A DNA stretch of 64,000 nucleotides from Vibrio artabrorum (GCF_024347295.1 NZ_AP025459.1:1054001-1118000), one strand, 5' to 3'; numbered from the stretch's first letter, positions 18,533 through 29,025 are shown. Numbers and translations are program-made. Notes: a model not told the origin generated them from the sequence alone.

Positions 18533-19290
18533 TTATTCACTTTAAATCCAAAGCTATTCAGGATCTCTTTGGCTTTATCACTCTTAAGGAAAGCATAAAA
18601 GTCTTTCGCAATGGCCTTATTGCTCAAATTCGCTACAGGGTAACGTATAGGGGTGTGTAGATCGGATGGAAATGTCGACACTAAGTTCACTTCTTTAGAG
18701 AGTAACGCATCGGTTTTATAGACAATGCCAAGCTTCGCTTCACCGCGCTCGACTAAGGCCAACGCCATACGAACATTGTTACTTGGTGCTAATCGGTTCT
18801 TCACATCATCCCATACGCCCAATGTTTCTAATGCTTCTTTCGCATAAATACCAGCCGGAACCGAAAGCGTGTTGCCAATCGCAAGCCTTTCATTAGTCAG
18901 AAAATTAACCCATTGTTCACCTTTTGACTGGTCGAATGTTACCGATGTTCCTTTCGGAGAAATCAGCACGAGTTCGTTTTCACACAAGTTTGTGACATTG
19001 TCACTCAAAACCAGCTTCCTATCGACTAAATACGTCATCCACGTGTCGTTTGCTGAAATAAAAATATCGGTGGGTGCTCCTCGTTCAATTTGTCGCACCA
19101 AAGAAGACGTGCTCGCATACACAGGGATGACATCGACTGAATGCTCTTTCTCAAACTCTTCAACCAGTAGGTTAACAGCGTTGGTCATAGATGATGCGGC
19201 GTAAATTCGTAGCTTTTCTGCGGCCAGAATATTCATCGAACTCAACAGGGAACTAAACGCTAGGCTAAAAAGGATGATTTGCTTTCTCAT
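18529..19290 (-). CDS. modA: Molybdate-binding periplasmic protein
   Basis: 253 residues with a signal peptide ending near NILA (residue 23) and the ModA start of the mature domain, LRIYAASSMTNAVN, in which Ser residues ligate the oxyanion. Further family features: YASTSSLVRQIERGAPTDIF and the C-terminal APIRYPVA-like stretch (TPIRYPVANL). Captures molybdate in the periplasm. Begins 13 bases after the cobQ stop, so it is probably read from the cobQ promoter; no ModE box is obvious between them. Confidence 0.95.
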   Translation of the reverse strand: MRKQIILFSLAFSSLLSSMNILAAEKLRIYAASSMTNAVNLLVEEFEKEHSVDVIPVYASTSSLVRQIERGAPTDIFISANDTWMTYLVDRKLVLSDNVTNLCENELVLISPKGTSVTFDQSKGEQWVNFLTNERLAIGNTLSVPAGIYAKEALETLGVWDDVKNRLAPSNNVRMALALVERGEAKLGIVYKTDALLSKEVNLVSTFPSDLHTPIRYPVANLSNKAIAKDFYAFLKSDKAKEILNSFGFKVNK

Positions 19291-19303
19291 TATTCTCTCT
19301 TAT

Positions 19304-20794
19304 CTATGATTCTTGTTCAGTTCTGGTTAACACTGGGAGTTCCGGCCAAAGTAAGTCAAGATTCAAGTGCTCTTCAATAGCATCTGCGATTCGATTAATT
19401 CCCACCTCTTTAAGCTGTTCGTGATCAATCGATGTCACGTCGTTGGCACCTGCCCATTCGCAAATAAGCGATAGTGCATCACTACTATCGAACACGCCAT
19501 GTAGATAAGTACCAAAAATCGAGTTATCTTGATTCACTGCGCCATCTAGGCTGCCTGATTCCAATTGAATCGGCAACAGTGCTTCTTTGACATCCGTCTT
19601 ACCAACGTGAATTTCATACCCTTTGACTGGCGCTTTTTTACCATCAAGTGTCATAGTACCGCGCACATTGGTTAACGTTTTCTGTTGCGTTAAGGTCGTT
19701 TCTATATTGAGATATCCGAGCCCTTCACTGCTACCAGGATCCCCCTCAACACCACTCGGATCGTGGATGAGCTTCCCTAACATCTGGTAACCACCACAGA
19801 TCCCGACCACTTTACCACCCAAGCGTAGATGACGCTGAACGTCTTTATCCCACCCTTGCTGTTTTAGATAATCCAGATCCGCTCGAACAGACTTTGTACC
19901 CGGTAACACGATCAAATCAGCGTTATTGAGTCGTTCACCTTTGCCGACATAACGCAAATCTATCGATGGATTAAGCCTCAACGCATCAAAATCTGTATGA
20001 TTACTGATTCGCGTTAGCACAGGCACCACAACCTTAAGCTTAGCCTCCCCATTAGATTCTTGTGCAGAAGTAATGGCATCTTCCGCTTCAAGATTAAAGC
20101 CATGCAAATATGGCAATACCCCAATGACCGGCTTTCCTGTTTTCTCTTCTAGCCAATCTAAACCAGACTGAAGAAGCGCAATATCACCTCTAAAGCGGTT
20201 AATGACAAAGCCTTTTACGCGAGCCTGTTCGGACTCAGACAATAGCGCTAATGTGCCGTAGAGATGCGCAAAAACGCCACCACGGTCAATGTCTGCCACG
20301 ATAATTACCGGGATATCCGCTTTTTCAGCAAATCCCATGTTGGCGATATCATTTTCACGAAGATTAATTTCAGCGGGGCTACCAGCACCTTCAATCATGA
20401 TGCTTTCATATTCTGCAAAAAGTCGATCAAAAGAATCGATAACCGTAGTCATCGCCACTTTCTTGTAATCATGATAACCGGTCGCTTCCATATTGCTCAG
20501 CGCTCGGCCTTGAAGAATAACTTGCGCTCCGGTATCTGAGTTAGGTTTTAGCAGTACTGGGTTCATATGCACGCTGGGTTCGATATTACACGCTTGTGCC
20601 TGTACTGCTTGTGCACGGCCTATTTCGCCACCATCTTTGGTTACAGCACTGTTCAAAGCCATATTTTGTGGTTTGAAGGGGGCGACTTTGATTCCTTTTC
20701 GAGCCAAAACACGGCATAAACCTGCCACCAAAACACTTTTCCCTGCATCTGATGTTGTCCCTTGAACCATAAGGGCGCTTAGTGGTGATCGCAT
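19304..20794 (-). CDS. cobQ: Cobyric acid synthase (glutamine-hydrolysing)
   Basis: 496 residues from [20 protein letters not shown]; the frame is open to 20827 but this is the family start. Amidates four carboxylates of adenosylcobyrinic acid diamide in cobalamin synthesis. Seen: P-loop-like GTTSDAGKS, a central [13 protein letters not shown], and a C-terminal class I-like glutaminase domain with nucleophile Cys in [10 protein letters not shown] and a late His in TYLHGVF. No other cobalamin genes are in the window; it precedes modABC and likely shares their message. No cobalamin riboswitch sequence is visible upstream. Confidence 0.93.
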   Translation of the reverse strand: MRSPLSALMVQGTTSDAGKSVLVAGLCRVLARKGIKVAPFKPQNMALNSAVTKDGGEIGRAQAVQAQACNIEPSVHMNPVLLKPNSDTGAQVILQGRALSNMEATGYHDYKKVAMTTVIDSFDRLFAEYESIMIEGAGSPAEINLRENDIANMGFAEKADIPVIIVADIDRGGVFAHLYGTLALLSESEQARVKGFVINRFRGDIALLQSGLDWLEEKTGKPVIGVLPYLHGFNLEAEDAITSAQESNGEAKLKVVVPVLTRISNHTDFDALRLNPSIDLRYVGKGERLNNADLIVLPGTKSVRADLDYLKQQGWDKDVQRHLRLGGKVVGICGGYQMLGKLIHDPSGVEGDPGSSEGLGYLNIETTLTQQKTLTNVRGTMTLDGKKAPVKGYEIHVGKTDVKEALLPIQLESGSLDGAVNQDNSIFGTYLHGVFDSSDALSLICEWAGANDVTSIDHEQLKEVGINRIADAIEEHLNLDLLWPELPVLTRTEQES

Positions 20795-20902
20795 TTGTAT
20801 TGAAATCCTTAATTGTGTGTTCTTCATCTTAGGTTCGTATCACTTGATGGCCGAGAGAATGGCGACAGACATCATCATCATGGGATGGGCTCACGACACC
20901 TA

Positions 20903-21012
20903 ACGTTAAGACGGTACTTATCTCGCACTATATTAACGTCATTACCGAGTAGATGCTCAATAAAATGAACAGAAAATGAATGCCTTGCTCACTGTGGATT
21001 CAATCTTAACGT
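20903..21012. promoter_or_regulatory. Three TTAACGT/ACGTTAA elements upstream of cobQ
   Basis: In the 278 bases between cobQ and the BOF gene, acgttaa (20903-20909) and ttaacgt (20933-20939) form a 7-bp inverted repeat with a 23-base gap, and a third ttaacgt lies at 21006-21012. These could be sites for a regulator of either divergent gene. I cannot assign them to a known factor. Confidence 0.35.
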
Positions 21013-21072
21013 TGTCTAATGTCGCCCTCAAAACAATTGTTTAAATCAAAAGTCAACACCTAAGGATTCATC

Positions 21073-21450
21073 ATGAAAAACACCCTATTGACGATCGCAA
21101 CCACTATTATTCTTGCTCCTACTTTCGCGGTTGCCAGTGACCACGATGACAATAAACACGAGCACGGAATTGTTTATAGCGGACCGATCGAAACGGTTTC
21201 TATTGCCAGTCTACTCGACAACACTCGTATGCTTACCGAGCAAGATGCGATTGTAGACGGTAAGATTGTTCGTCAGCTCAACAATGACACGTTTATTTTC
21301 TCTGATGGACAGCGTGAAATTCAAATTGAACTCGATGACGACATTCACTTATTACAGCCGCTAACCGCTGACACCAAAGTCCGTATCTTTGGTGAATATG
21401 AAGGTGGTAACACACCCGAGATTGAAGTCGATCACATCCAAATTTTGTAA
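21073..21450 (+). CDS. Periplasmic OB-fold protein (YgiW/YdeI/BOF family)
   Basis: 125 residues with a signal peptide (cleavage near AVA-S, residue 22), then a His/Asp-rich stretch and a BOF-type OB fold (SIASLLDN...DAIVDGKIVRQLNNDTFIFSDG...VRIFGEY). Members in E. coli and Salmonella aid stress tolerance in the periplasm; the ligand is unclear. Good ribosome binding site (AAGGA) before the ATG. The next gene starts 108 bases on and may be separately promoted. Confidence 0.85.
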   Translation: MKNTLLTIATTIILAPTFAVASDHDDNKHEHGIVYSGPIETVSIASLLDNTRMLTEQDAIVDGKIVRQLNNDTFIFSDGQREIQIELDDDIHLLQPLTADTKVRIFGEYEGGNTPEIEVDHIQIL

Positions 21451-21558
21451 ATTGATCACTTAAAACACAGAAAAAATGGTCAACTTCAAATAAATGGCCT
21501 GCATATTGCTAGCTATTTTGTATATACTGCTAGAAAATATAATTTATATGGAGTTACC

Positions 21559-22083
21559 ATGCTAGGTCGCACAAACAAGACTGCCCTTTTAGGGTTAGCT
21601 GCACTGTGTTCATTCTCTGCGTCTGCAAACAACTTTAACTACAACACATTCGAGATGCGCATGGGAGCAAGCCCAACAACGTTTGGTGGCGAGTTCACAA
21701 CCCTGTTCACTCAAAATGCTCATTTTATCGGTCGTATTGATAGTGGTTTCGAAGATGACTGGGATGCTGCCGGTGGCGTAGGGTTTAATGGCCCTATTGG
21801 TCAGTTCGCTGATATGTATGGTCAGATGTTATTGCATAACATCGAACGCAATGACGAAAACAAGATCAAAACAGAAGTGAATATTGGGGTGCGAGCTTGG
21901 GTAATTGCAAATATTGAAGTCAATGCACGACTGGGGCAGCTTATCGATAATGATGATACTAAGTCCATTGTTGGTTTTGGCGCTCGTTTTCACTCCACCG
22001 AACAACTTTCTGTTGGTGTCGATCTACGAAATAATGGTACCTATGGACATCAAATCTTAATGTCTGCTCGATTCGGCTTCTAA
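21559..22083 (+). CDS. Small outer-membrane beta-barrel protein
   Basis: 174 residues with a signal peptide (ALLGLAALCSFSASA, cleavage near residue 23) and a body of about eight alternating amphipathic strands ending in SARFGF with a C-terminal Phe, the usual outer-membrane insertion signal. Similar in plan to OmpX/OmpA-type eight-stranded barrels, but I cannot name the family. A strong terminator follows 30 bases after the stop. Confidence 0.75.
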   Translation: MLGRTNKTALLGLAALCSFSASANNFNYNTFEMRMGASPTTFGGEFTTLFTQNAHFIGRIDSGFEDDWDAAGGVGFNGPIGQFADMYGQMLLHNIERNDENKIKTEVNIGVRAWVIANIEVNARLGQLIDNDDTKSIVGFGARFHSTEQLSVGVDLRNNGTYGHQILMSARFGF

Positions 22084-22112
22084 TCTAGATTCATGAATCT
22101 GCGATACCAAAT

Positions 22113-22146
22113 AAAAAGCCCTGAGCGATTATGCTCGGGGCTTTTT
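22113..22146. terminator. Bidirectional intrinsic terminator
   Basis: Arms aaaaagccc...gagc and gctc...gggcttttt flank a 6-nt loop with A-run before and T-run after. It serves the small barrel gene on the plus strand and could also stop readthrough from ybiT on the minus strand. Confidence 0.9.
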
Positions 22147-22204
22147 ACTATCAGCAGCTAGCTATCGCTCATATTCCCCTTGTGTTTTATGAGCAATACC
22201 TTCC

Positions 22205-23812
22205 TTATAAATTCACCATCAACATCTTTTTCTGATGATCTAAGTACTCTTCATAAGTACCCTGGAAGCTCACCAATTGTTGGTCTTTCACATCAATAAT
22301 GTGGGTCGCTAGTGACGAAACAAATTCGCGGTCATGGCTTACGAAAATCAACGTACCAGTATAAACTTTTAACGCATCGTTCAGCGCTTGGATTGCTTCC
22401 ATATCCATGTGGTTGGTCGGTTCATCCATAACAAGCACGTTGATGTCTTGCATCATTAGCTTACCAAATAGCAGACGGTTCTTCTCACCACCAGAACAGT
22501 TACGCGCTTTCTTATTCGCATCATCAGCAGTAAACAATAGACGACCTAAAATACCACGTACCATTAGGTCATCGTGCTTCACTGTGCGCCATTGTGAGAT
22601 CCAATCGAAGATACTTAAGTCGTTATCAAAGTCAGACGTACTATCTTGTGGGCAGTAGCCTACCGATGCGTTTTCAGACCATTTCACGATACCTTCGTTT
22701 TGTTTCAGTTCTTGCACTAGGCATTTTAAGAGTGTGGTTTTACCCACGCCATTCTCACCAATAACCGCAAGACGAGTACCTGCTTCAAGTAATAAGTTAC
22801 CACCAGCAAACAGTGTTTCGCCATCGAAGCCGTGACCAAGGTCTTGAATCTCTAGCGCTTGACGGTGTAATTTTTTACCTTCACCAAAATCAATTGAAGG
22901 GCTCATACGACTGGATGATTTCACTTCATCAAGCGTGATTTTGTCCATTTTCTTAGCACGAGAACTTGCTTGTTTGGCTTTGGATGCGTTCGCACCAAAA
23001 CGGTTAACGAAATCTTGAAGCTCACTAATTTCAGCCGCTTTCTTAGCATTGCTCGCTAGAAGTTGGTCACGAATCAACCCCGATGCTTCGAGGAAGTACT
23101 CGTAGTTACCAGGGTAAATACGCAGTTCACCGTAGTCTATATCCGCCATATGCGTACATACAGAGTTGAGAAAGTGTCTATCATGCGAAATGATGATCAT
23201 TGTGCATTTACGCTGGTTTAGCTCTTCAGCAAGCCAGTTGATCGTGTGAATGTCCAAGTTGTTGGTTGGTTCATCGAGTAACAAAATATCTGGGTTTGCG
23301 AACAACGCTTGCGCCAAAAGAACACGTAATTTCCACCCCGGAGCAACCTGCTGCATCAAGCCAAAGTGGAACTCTTCTTCGATACCGGCTTGGATTAGGA
23401 TGTCACCGGCGCGGCTTTCTGCTGTGTAGCCATCCATTTCCGCGAACTCGCTTTCAAGTTCAGCGACTTTCATACCGTCGTCTTCGCTCATTTCTGGTAA
23501 AGAGTAAATACGGTCACGTTCTTGCTTTACTTGCCACAGCTTTCTGTCACCCATGATCACAACGTCAATTACGCTATACTGTTCAAACGCGAACTGATCT
23601 TGGCTTAAAACCCCCAGTTTTTCTCCTGGCGTGATCGACACGTTGCCCGAACTTGGCGCTAACGCTCCACTTAGGATTTTCATAAACGTTGATTTTCCGC
23701 AACCATTGGCGCCGATCAAACCGTAGCGGTTGCCGTTACCAAATTTAGCAGAGATGTTTTCAAACAGCGGCTCTGCGCCAAATTGCATTGTGATGTTCGC
23801 GGTAGATATCAA
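22205..23812 (-). CDS. ybiT: ABC-F family ATPase YbiT
   Basis: 535 residues, close to E. coli YbiT (530). Two ABC domains without membrane helices: Walker [10 protein letters not shown] (34-42) and GENGVGKTT in the second; the first signature is the unusual [16 protein letters not shown] typical of YbiT rather than LSGGQ, the second is [16 protein letters not shown]. An interdomain linker of charged helices (about 250-300) holds the ABC-F arm. ABC-F proteins act on the ribosome; YbiT probably regulates translation or rescues stalls. Single-gene transcription unit. Confidence 0.95.
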   Translation of the reverse strand: MISTANITMQFGAEPLFENISAKFGNGNRYGLIGANGCGKSTFMKILSGALAPSSGNVSITPGEKLGVLSQDQFAFEQYSVIDVVIMGDRKLWQVKQERDRIYSLPEMSEDDGMKVAELESEFAEMDGYTAESRAGDILIQAGIEEEFHFGLMQQVAPGWKLRVLLAQALFANPDILLLDEPTNNLDIHTINWLAEELNQRKCTMIIISHDRHFLNSVCTHMADIDYGELRIYPGNYEYFLEASGLIRDQLLASNAKKAAEISELQDFVNRFGANASKAKQASSRAKKMDKITLDEVKSSSRMSPSIDFGEGKKLHRQALEIQDLGHGFDGETLFAGGNLLLEAGTRLAVIGENGVGKTTLLKCLVQELKQNEGIVKWSENASVGYCPQDSTSDFDNDLSIFDWISQWRTVKHDDLMVRGILGRLLFTADDANKKARNCSGGEKNRLLFGKLMMQDINVLVMDEPTNHMDMEAIQALNDALKVYTGTLIFVSHDREFVSSLATHIIDVKDQQLVSFQGTYEEYLDHQKKMLMVNL

Positions 23813-24009
23813 AGAACTAATTCCTAAGCATGTACTGACAGATAATGATTAAGCGTGTTTACACGCCTAAATAAGCAGTACGAAAGTATGGATTAAACAT
23901 AAAACGAAGCGCGGATTATATAGAGATCAGGATCACATTGTCGAGGTTAAACAGTGAACGGATAGCGAACAAAGCGCAATTAGTTACATTTCCTCGGTTA
24001 TTGGGCAAT

Positions 24010-24048
24010 AAAAAGAAAAAACCCCTGTTAATTCCATTAGCAGGGGTT
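24010..24048 (-). terminator. Terminator of the aspartic-protease-like lipoprotein gene
   Basis: Minus strand: stem aacccctg / caggggtt followed by ttttttcttttt. It lies about 56 bases after the stop at 24104. The remaining sequence up to ybiT (23813-24009) contains the ybiT promoter region and nothing else visible. Confidence 0.85.
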
Positions 24049-24103
24049 AGATTCATTAAACAATAAAAGTGCCAGAGCGAATCTGAGTTAAACGCGCTTG
24101 ACG

Positions 24104-24790
24104 CTATTTAGCCACTTTTTTCTGAACGTATTTTTGGCCAACATCGACAACGGCAACGTCTCTGAAGAAACTTCTACCCAACAATAATGGGAAAGAGAGG
24201 TGTGTTCGATCGGCTAACGTAAATTCGGTTTTATCTTTTAGGTCACCGATTTGAATCGCAGCAACAACCACAGCACGTCGTTGTGTACCTTCTGCGCTTG
24301 ATTGCTTGATTTTAACCCAGCGCTCTACAGGTAAGCTGATCTCTTCTGTTGTTATACCGTCATGTTCAATTTTGAATTTAACCCAATCTTTTCCATCGCG
24401 TTCAAAATTAACAATATCAACCGCACTGATTGAAGAGGTTGTCGCGCCCGTATCGACACGAGCTTTAAACGATTCTTTCAGACCAGGTACAAACACCCAC
24501 TCCTCTTCACCTAGAATCAGTTTACCGTCGCTTGTCTTCACCGCTTTTTCTACTGGTTTCTCAACCGGTACCGGCTTTTTCTCTGGTTCCGTTGGCTTTA
24601 CTTCTTCAGGCTTCTCTGCGGGTTGTGTTACTTTTTCGCCTTCCGCAGTGTCAATCTTAGAAGAGTCACCTGCAATCGGTTCTTCAATTTGCGGCTTTTG
24701 ATCTGGCTCGACTGGGACTTGAGTCGTCGTTGAACAAGCAAACAGACCTCCGCTTAACATAAGAGTTACAATCGCTTTCCAATTATACAT
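24104..24790 (-). CDS. Lipoprotein with retropepsin-like (RimK-associated Zn-protease) domain
   Basis: 228 residues. The N-terminus ends in a lipobox (LMLSGGLFAC, Cys19), then a Pro/Glu/Lys-rich linker of repeated EKP/VEKP motifs (about 25-85) that would span the periplasm, then a domain of COG4067 (often called ATP-dependent zinc protease) with the aspartic-protease-like motif RVDTGATTSS (Asp113) and LGRSFFRD. The DTGA motif indicates a retropepsin fold; the 'zinc' label is historical. Substrate unknown. Sits 11 bases after the aminotransferase gene on the same strand, so it may be its second cistron. Confidence 0.8.
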   Translation of the reverse strand: MYNWKAIVTLMLSGGLFACSTTTQVPVEPDQKPQIEEPIAGDSSKIDTAEGEKVTQPAEKPEEVKPTEPEKKPVPVEKPVEKAVKTSDGKLILGEEEWVFVPGLKESFKARVDTGATTSSISAVDIVNFERDGKDWVKFKIEHDGITTEEISLPVERWVKIKQSSAEGTQRRAVVVAAIQIGDLKDKTEFTLADRTHLSFPLLLGRSFFRDVAVVDVGQKYVQKKVAK

Positions 24791-24801
24791 TCAGTCACCT
24801 T

Positions 24802-25986
24802 CTATTTTGCTACGTTAGCTATCGCCTTTGCTACATAAGGAATATGAGATTCAGAAAGACCGGCGATATTGATGCGACCATCACCAACACCATAAATGCC
24901 ATACTCTTCACGTAATTGATTCATTTGAGTTTCTTTAAAGCCTAGTACAGTAAACATACCTTTATGCTTTTCAATGAAGTCAAATTGTGACGTGTTATAA
25001 GTATTTCGCAATTCGTCACATAAACTTTGGCGAAGATTTAACAAACGTTGTTGCATTTGACTTAATTCTTGCTTCCAAATAGCGGTTAGCTCTTGATTCT
25101 GTAGAATCGTCTTGACCAATGCTGCACCATGATCTGGTGGCATAGTGTAAGTTGAACGAGCCAGCGTAAGCAGTTTACCTTTTGCATTTCCAACGTGCTC
25201 GCTGTTCTTACCGATCACGATTGCTGCCCCTGTTCTTTCACGGTATAAGCCAAAGTTTTTCGAACAAGAAGTGGTGATCAACATCTCTTCGACGTTATTC
25301 GCCATATGTTGAAGGCCTTTCGCGTCTTCTTCTAGTCCGTCACCAAAGCCTTGGTAGGCAATATCAACGAACGGTATAAAACCATTTTTTTGTGATAATT
25401 TGGTGATTTCCTGCCACGCTTCAAAGTCGATGTCGGCACCTGTTGGGTTATGACAGCAACCATGCAGTAATACAACGTCTGACGGACCCGCTTTTGAAAG
25501 GTCGTCCAACATCTTTGTCGTATCAACTTGCTTCGTTTCTGGACTAAAGTAATGGTAATAACGAACTTTTAAGCCTGCAGCTTCCATTACCGGTTTATGG
25601 TTAACGTAGCTTGGGTTTGAAATCCAAACCGTGGTATTTGGTTGAGAGACTTTCATTAAGTCGCCCAACATACGAAGCGCACCACTTGCACCTGGCGTTT
25701 GGATCGCAGCAACACGGTCCATGACTGAAGTCCCTTTAAGCAGCAGATCAACCATGCTCTGGTTAAACTCTTCACAGCCTGCTAGGCCAACATACGCTTT
25801 GGTCTTTTGCGTTTCGACAACCCTATCTTGAGCCATAGAAACGGCTTTCATTATAGGTGTTTCACCTTGATCATTTTTATAAACACCAATGCCTAAATCG
25901 ACTTTATCAGTGCGAGGATCGCTACGATAAGCGACGGAAAGAGATAGAATTGGATCTAAAGTTGGTTTTGGTAGATGTGAAAACAT
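24802..25986 (-). CDS. Aspartate/aromatic aminotransferase
   Basis: 394 residues from MFSHLPKPTLDPIL; an in-frame ATG 16 codons upstream is not the family start. PLP-dependent class I aminotransferase of the AspC/TyrB type. Seen: substrate/PLP region WISNPSYVNHKP, GCCHNPTGAD, the Schiff-base lysine in TTSCSKNFGLYRERTG (Lys243) and the C-terminal GDGRINIAGL arginine. Interconverts aspartate or aromatic amino acids with their 2-oxo acids. Which substrate is preferred cannot be read from sequence alone. Confidence 0.93.
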   Translation of the reverse strand: MFSHLPKPTLDPILSLSVAYRSDPRTDKVDLGIGVYKNDQGETPIMKAVSMAQDRVVETQKTKAYVGLAGCEEFNQSMVDLLLKGTSVMDRVAAIQTPGASGALRMLGDLMKVSQPNTTVWISNPSYVNHKPVMEAAGLKVRYYHYFSPETKQVDTTKMLDDLSKAGPSDVVLLHGCCHNPTGADIDFEAWQEITKLSQKNGFIPFVDIAYQGFGDGLEEDAKGLQHMANNVEEMLITTSCSKNFGLYRERTGAAIVIGKNSEHVGNAKGKLLTLARSTYTMPPDHGAALVKTILQNQELTAIWKQELSQMQQRLLNLRQSLCDELRNTYNTSQFDFIEKHKGMFTVLGFKETQMNQLREEYGIYGVGDGRINIAGLSESHIPYVAKAIANVAK

Positions 25987-26177
25987 GAAAGTCACAACCC
26001 TTTGAAATTCAAGTAATGAACTCCAAGTTATCATTTAACCGATGATTTAAGAAACAGAAATTCGCCTAAGTTAGGTTTTTTAGCCGATAATCCTAGTTAA
26101 ATTCCCCCCATCCCAACATTCCGGACTTCAGATAGTTTAATATTTCATCACAGTAGAATTGAGTACACCCCAAAAGC

Positions 26178-26208
26178 AAAAAACCTCAACGGTCGATTGA
26201 GGTTTTTT
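26178..26208 (-). terminator. Terminator after nrdG
   Basis: Stem of twelve (aaaaaacctcaa / ttgaggtttttt) around cggtcga, symmetrical and with A/T runs on both sides. It follows nrdG by 42 bases on the minus strand and can also block rightward transcription. Confidence 0.9.
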
Positions 26209-26249
26209 CTTTACATAATCACAGAGCCATTTAGCTTGATGTTGATCCA

Positions 26250-26717
26250 CTAAACTCTAAATTGATGAATGATTTGGTTAGAACTGCCTCTCCAATCTAG
26301 CATAGGATCCGCTTTATCTTGTTCGAAACGACCGTCAATCAGAGTATCAACGTATTCCAATACTTGCTTCTGCTTTTCATCAAGCTCAGTTAACTCATAG
26401 CCAGTCCACATCCAAATATCTTTACCTTCACATTCTGCTTTGACACGCTGAACAAGCTTAAGCACTTCAGACACGTTCGCAGGATGCAGCGGATCACCAC
26501 CAGAAAGCGATAACCCACGGCGCTTGATTCGAGGATCATTAAGATCAGCAACGATGCGATCTTGTAACTCTTGCGTGAACAAGTGACCAGAGTCCAATCT
26601 CTGCGTCGATTGGTTATAACACCCACGACACTGGTGCACACAGCCCGATACAAACAAAGTGCAGCGTGTTCCGGGGCCGTTGACAACGTCGATTGGGTGA
26701 TATTGGTGATAATTCAT
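26250..26717 (-). CDS. nrdG: Anaerobic ribonucleotide reductase activating protein
   Basis: 155 residues. Radical-SAM enzyme that forms the glycyl radical on NrdD under anaerobic conditions. Seen: GPGTRCTLFVSGC and the cluster motif CVHQCRGC (Cys26, Cys30, Cys33), plus SLSGGDPLHP (SAM-binding GGE-like motif). Length matches E. coli NrdG (154). It is 143 bases downstream of nrdD; a strong hairpin lies between the two genes, which may set their ratio. Confidence 0.97.
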   Translation of the reverse strand: MNYHQYHPIDVVNGPGTRCTLFVSGCVHQCRGCYNQSTQRLDSGHLFTQELQDRIVADLNDPRIKRRGLSLSGGDPLHPANVSEVLKLVQRVKAECEGKDIWMWTGYELTELDEKQKQVLEYVDTLIDGRFEQDKADPMLDWRGSSNQIIHQFRV

Positions 26718-26786
26718 AAGGCAGTATTGAAACTCGTGATTGCTTAATGGTTTGACACGGGGAATGGCTAGCGTTGAAGCGAAAGA

Positions 26787-26815
26787 ATGGGTATCGACAT
26801 AGCGCCGATACCCAT
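26787..26815. repeat. Perfect 10-bp hairpin between nrdD and nrdG
   Basis: Arms atgggtatcg and cgatacccat with a 9-nt loop. It begins 46 bases after the nrdD stop on the minus strand and is followed there by ttcttt, a weak U-tract. It may act as a partial terminator or protect the nrdD message from 3' decay, giving less NrdG than NrdD. Confidence 0.7.
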
Positions 26816-26860
26816 GCTGTTTCTAAATACCAATCTTGTATCTAAAAATCATGAACCTGA

Positions 26861-28984
26861 CTAAAGGTGCTTCACGCGGCGTTTAACTTCTTCTTGTTTA
26901 CCGAAATTAAATGGTCGTGCATCCGGGCTACCAAGGTAACCACAAACGCGGCGTGTTACCGACACTTTCGTTGAGTCGTGGTTGCCGCACTTAGGACAAG
27001 TAAAGCCCTTACTTGTACAGTCAAACTCCCCGTTGTACCCACACTCGTAACACTCATCAATGGGTGTATTCGTGCCGTAGTAAGGTACGCGTGTGTAGCT
27101 GTAGTCCCACACATTTTCTAATGCTTCAATGTTCTTCTGCATATTCGGGAATTCACCGTAACAGATGAAGCCACCGCTAGAGATATCAGGATAAGGCATC
27201 TCGAAATCGATCTTGTCGTATGGGTTCACTTTCTTCTGAACGTCTAAGTGGAAGCTGTTGGTGTAGTATCCGCGGTCTGTTACGCCTTCAATAACACCAA
27301 ACTCTTTAGTGTCAATACTACAGAAACGACTACATAGGTTTTCACTTGGTGTGCCGTATAAGCTGAATGCGTAGCCCGTCTCTTTGGTCCAAGACTCCAC
27401 TTCACGCTTCATGTACGCCACAAGTTCAAGCGCTTTAGTACGCATTTCGCCGTCATCGTACAAGTGCACATCAGTGCCGTACAGCGCAGTCATTGCTTCG
27501 TGGATACCGATGTAGCCAAGAGAAACAGACGCACGACCGTTCTTGAAGATATCAGCAATAGAGTCGTCTGCTTTCAAGCGAACGCCACACGCACCTTCCA
27601 TGTATAGGATTGGCGCCACACGCGCTTTCACGTTTTCTAGACGAGAAATACGCGTTTCTAGTGCGCGACGAGCTAGCTTCAGTTTTTCATCAAGCAGTTC
27701 GTAAAACTTAACCATATCTTGCTTCGCGTTAATTGCAATACGTGGCAAGTTTAAGCTAACAACACCTAAGTTGTTACGCCCTTCATGAATCAACTCACCA
27801 TTTTCTTCGTAAGTATTCAAGAAGCTACGGCATCCCATAGGCGTTTTAAATGACCCTGTCACTTCTACCACTTTGTCGTAGTTTAGAATGTCTGGGTACA
27901 TACGCTTAGATGCACATTCAAGCGCTAATTGCTTAATGTCGTAATTTGGATCTTGTTTCTGGTGGTTCAAACCATCTTTGATTGCGAACACCAGTTTAGG
28001 GAATACTGCTGTTTTACGGTTCTTACCCAAACCTGCGATGCGGTTCTTCAAGATAGATTGCTGGATCAGTTTCGAACCCCAGCTTTCGCCTAAACCAAAA
28101 CCAAACGTAACGAATGGTGTTTGACCGTTAGCCGTGTGTAGCGTGTTTACTTCGTACTCCAAAGACTGGAACGCGTCGTAACACTCTTTCTCAGTACGAG
28201 AGATAGCAAAAGCTTCTGGGCTATGAATGTCCCACTCTTTTGCTAACGATAAATGCTTCTCGTAGCTTGCCATTACGTAAGGTTCTAAAACCTCGTCGAT
28301 ACGGTTAATCGTTGTACCGCCGTAAATATGGCTCGCCACTTGCGCGATGATCTGTGCGGTTACCGCTGTCGCCGTAGAAATCGACTTAGGTGTGTCGATT
28401 TCCGCGTTACCCATCTTGAAGCCATGCGTTAACATGCCTTTCAAGTCGATAAGCATACAGTTAAACATTGGAAAGAACGGTGCGTAGTCGAGATCGTGAT
28501 AGTGAATGTCACCACACTCGTGAGCTTGTACGATGTCACGCGGCAAAATGTGTGTTTTTGCGTAGTGCTTAGCCACGATACCCGCCAACAAGTCACGCTG
28601 AGTTGGGATAACTTTACCGTCTTTGTTGGCATTCTCATTGATCAGATCAACATTGCTCTCTTCGATCAAACCTTCGATCTCACGTGTTAGCGCACTTTGC
28701 TTTTCACGGGCAGTATCACGGTCATGACGATATTCAATATAAGCACGAGCTAGAGACTTATATGGTCCCTGCATTAGCTCGTTCTCGACCAAAGTCTGGA
28801 TTTCAGAGATATGAACTTCATCGTAGTCTTCGAGCTTCAACTCAACAGCTAGCGCTACATTCAGTGCATAAATAGCAATTTCTTTATCGGCTTTGTCTGA
28901 TGCTGCTTCCACTGCAGCTTGGATGCGATCTCTGCTGAATGGAGCTCTTGAGCCATCACGCTTGATTACGATTGATTTCACCAC
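26861..28984 (-). CDS. nrdD: Anaerobic ribonucleoside-triphosphate reductase
   Basis: 707 residues. Class III reductase making dNTPs without oxygen. Seen: N-terminal ATP-cone (residues 1-95, VIKRDGSRAPFSRDRI), catalytic barrel, a C-terminal zinc site (CYECGYNG ... FTCPKCGNH) and the glycyl-radical motif RRVCGYLG with Gly682. Length as in E. coli (712). Upstream lie two NrdR boxes 31 bases apart and a perfect FNR box, so expression should respond to dNTP/ATP state and to anoxia. Confidence 0.98.
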   Translation of the reverse strand: MVKSIVIKRDGSRAPFSRDRIQAAVEAASDKADKEIAIYALNVALAVELKLEDYDEVHISEIQTLVENELMQGPYKSLARAYIEYRHDRDTAREKQSALTREIEGLIEESNVDLINENANKDGKVIPTQRDLLAGIVAKHYAKTHILPRDIVQAHECGDIHYHDLDYAPFFPMFNCMLIDLKGMLTHGFKMGNAEIDTPKSISTATAVTAQIIAQVASHIYGGTTINRIDEVLEPYVMASYEKHLSLAKEWDIHSPEAFAISRTEKECYDAFQSLEYEVNTLHTANGQTPFVTFGFGLGESWGSKLIQQSILKNRIAGLGKNRKTAVFPKLVFAIKDGLNHQKQDPNYDIKQLALECASKRMYPDILNYDKVVEVTGSFKTPMGCRSFLNTYEENGELIHEGRNNLGVVSLNLPRIAINAKQDMVKFYELLDEKLKLARRALETRISRLENVKARVAPILYMEGACGVRLKADDSIADIFKNGRASVSLGYIGIHEAMTALYGTDVHLYDDGEMRTKALELVAYMKREVESWTKETGYAFSLYGTPSENLCSRFCSIDTKEFGVIEGVTDRGYYTNSFHLDVQKKVNPYDKIDFEMPYPDISSGGFICYGEFPNMQKNIEALENVWDYSYTRVPYYGTNTPIDECYECGYNGEFDCTSKGFTCPKCGNHDSTKVSVTRRVCGYLGSPDARPFNFGKQEEVKRRVKHL

Positions 28985-29025
28985 TTCTCCTTACTCTTGA
29001 TGTATTCACAGACTTATCCACAAAC

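Noticed and set aside
20828..21072. Cobalamin riboswitch before cobQ
   Set aside because: I looked for the B12-box and the other conserved blocks on the minus strand and did not find them.
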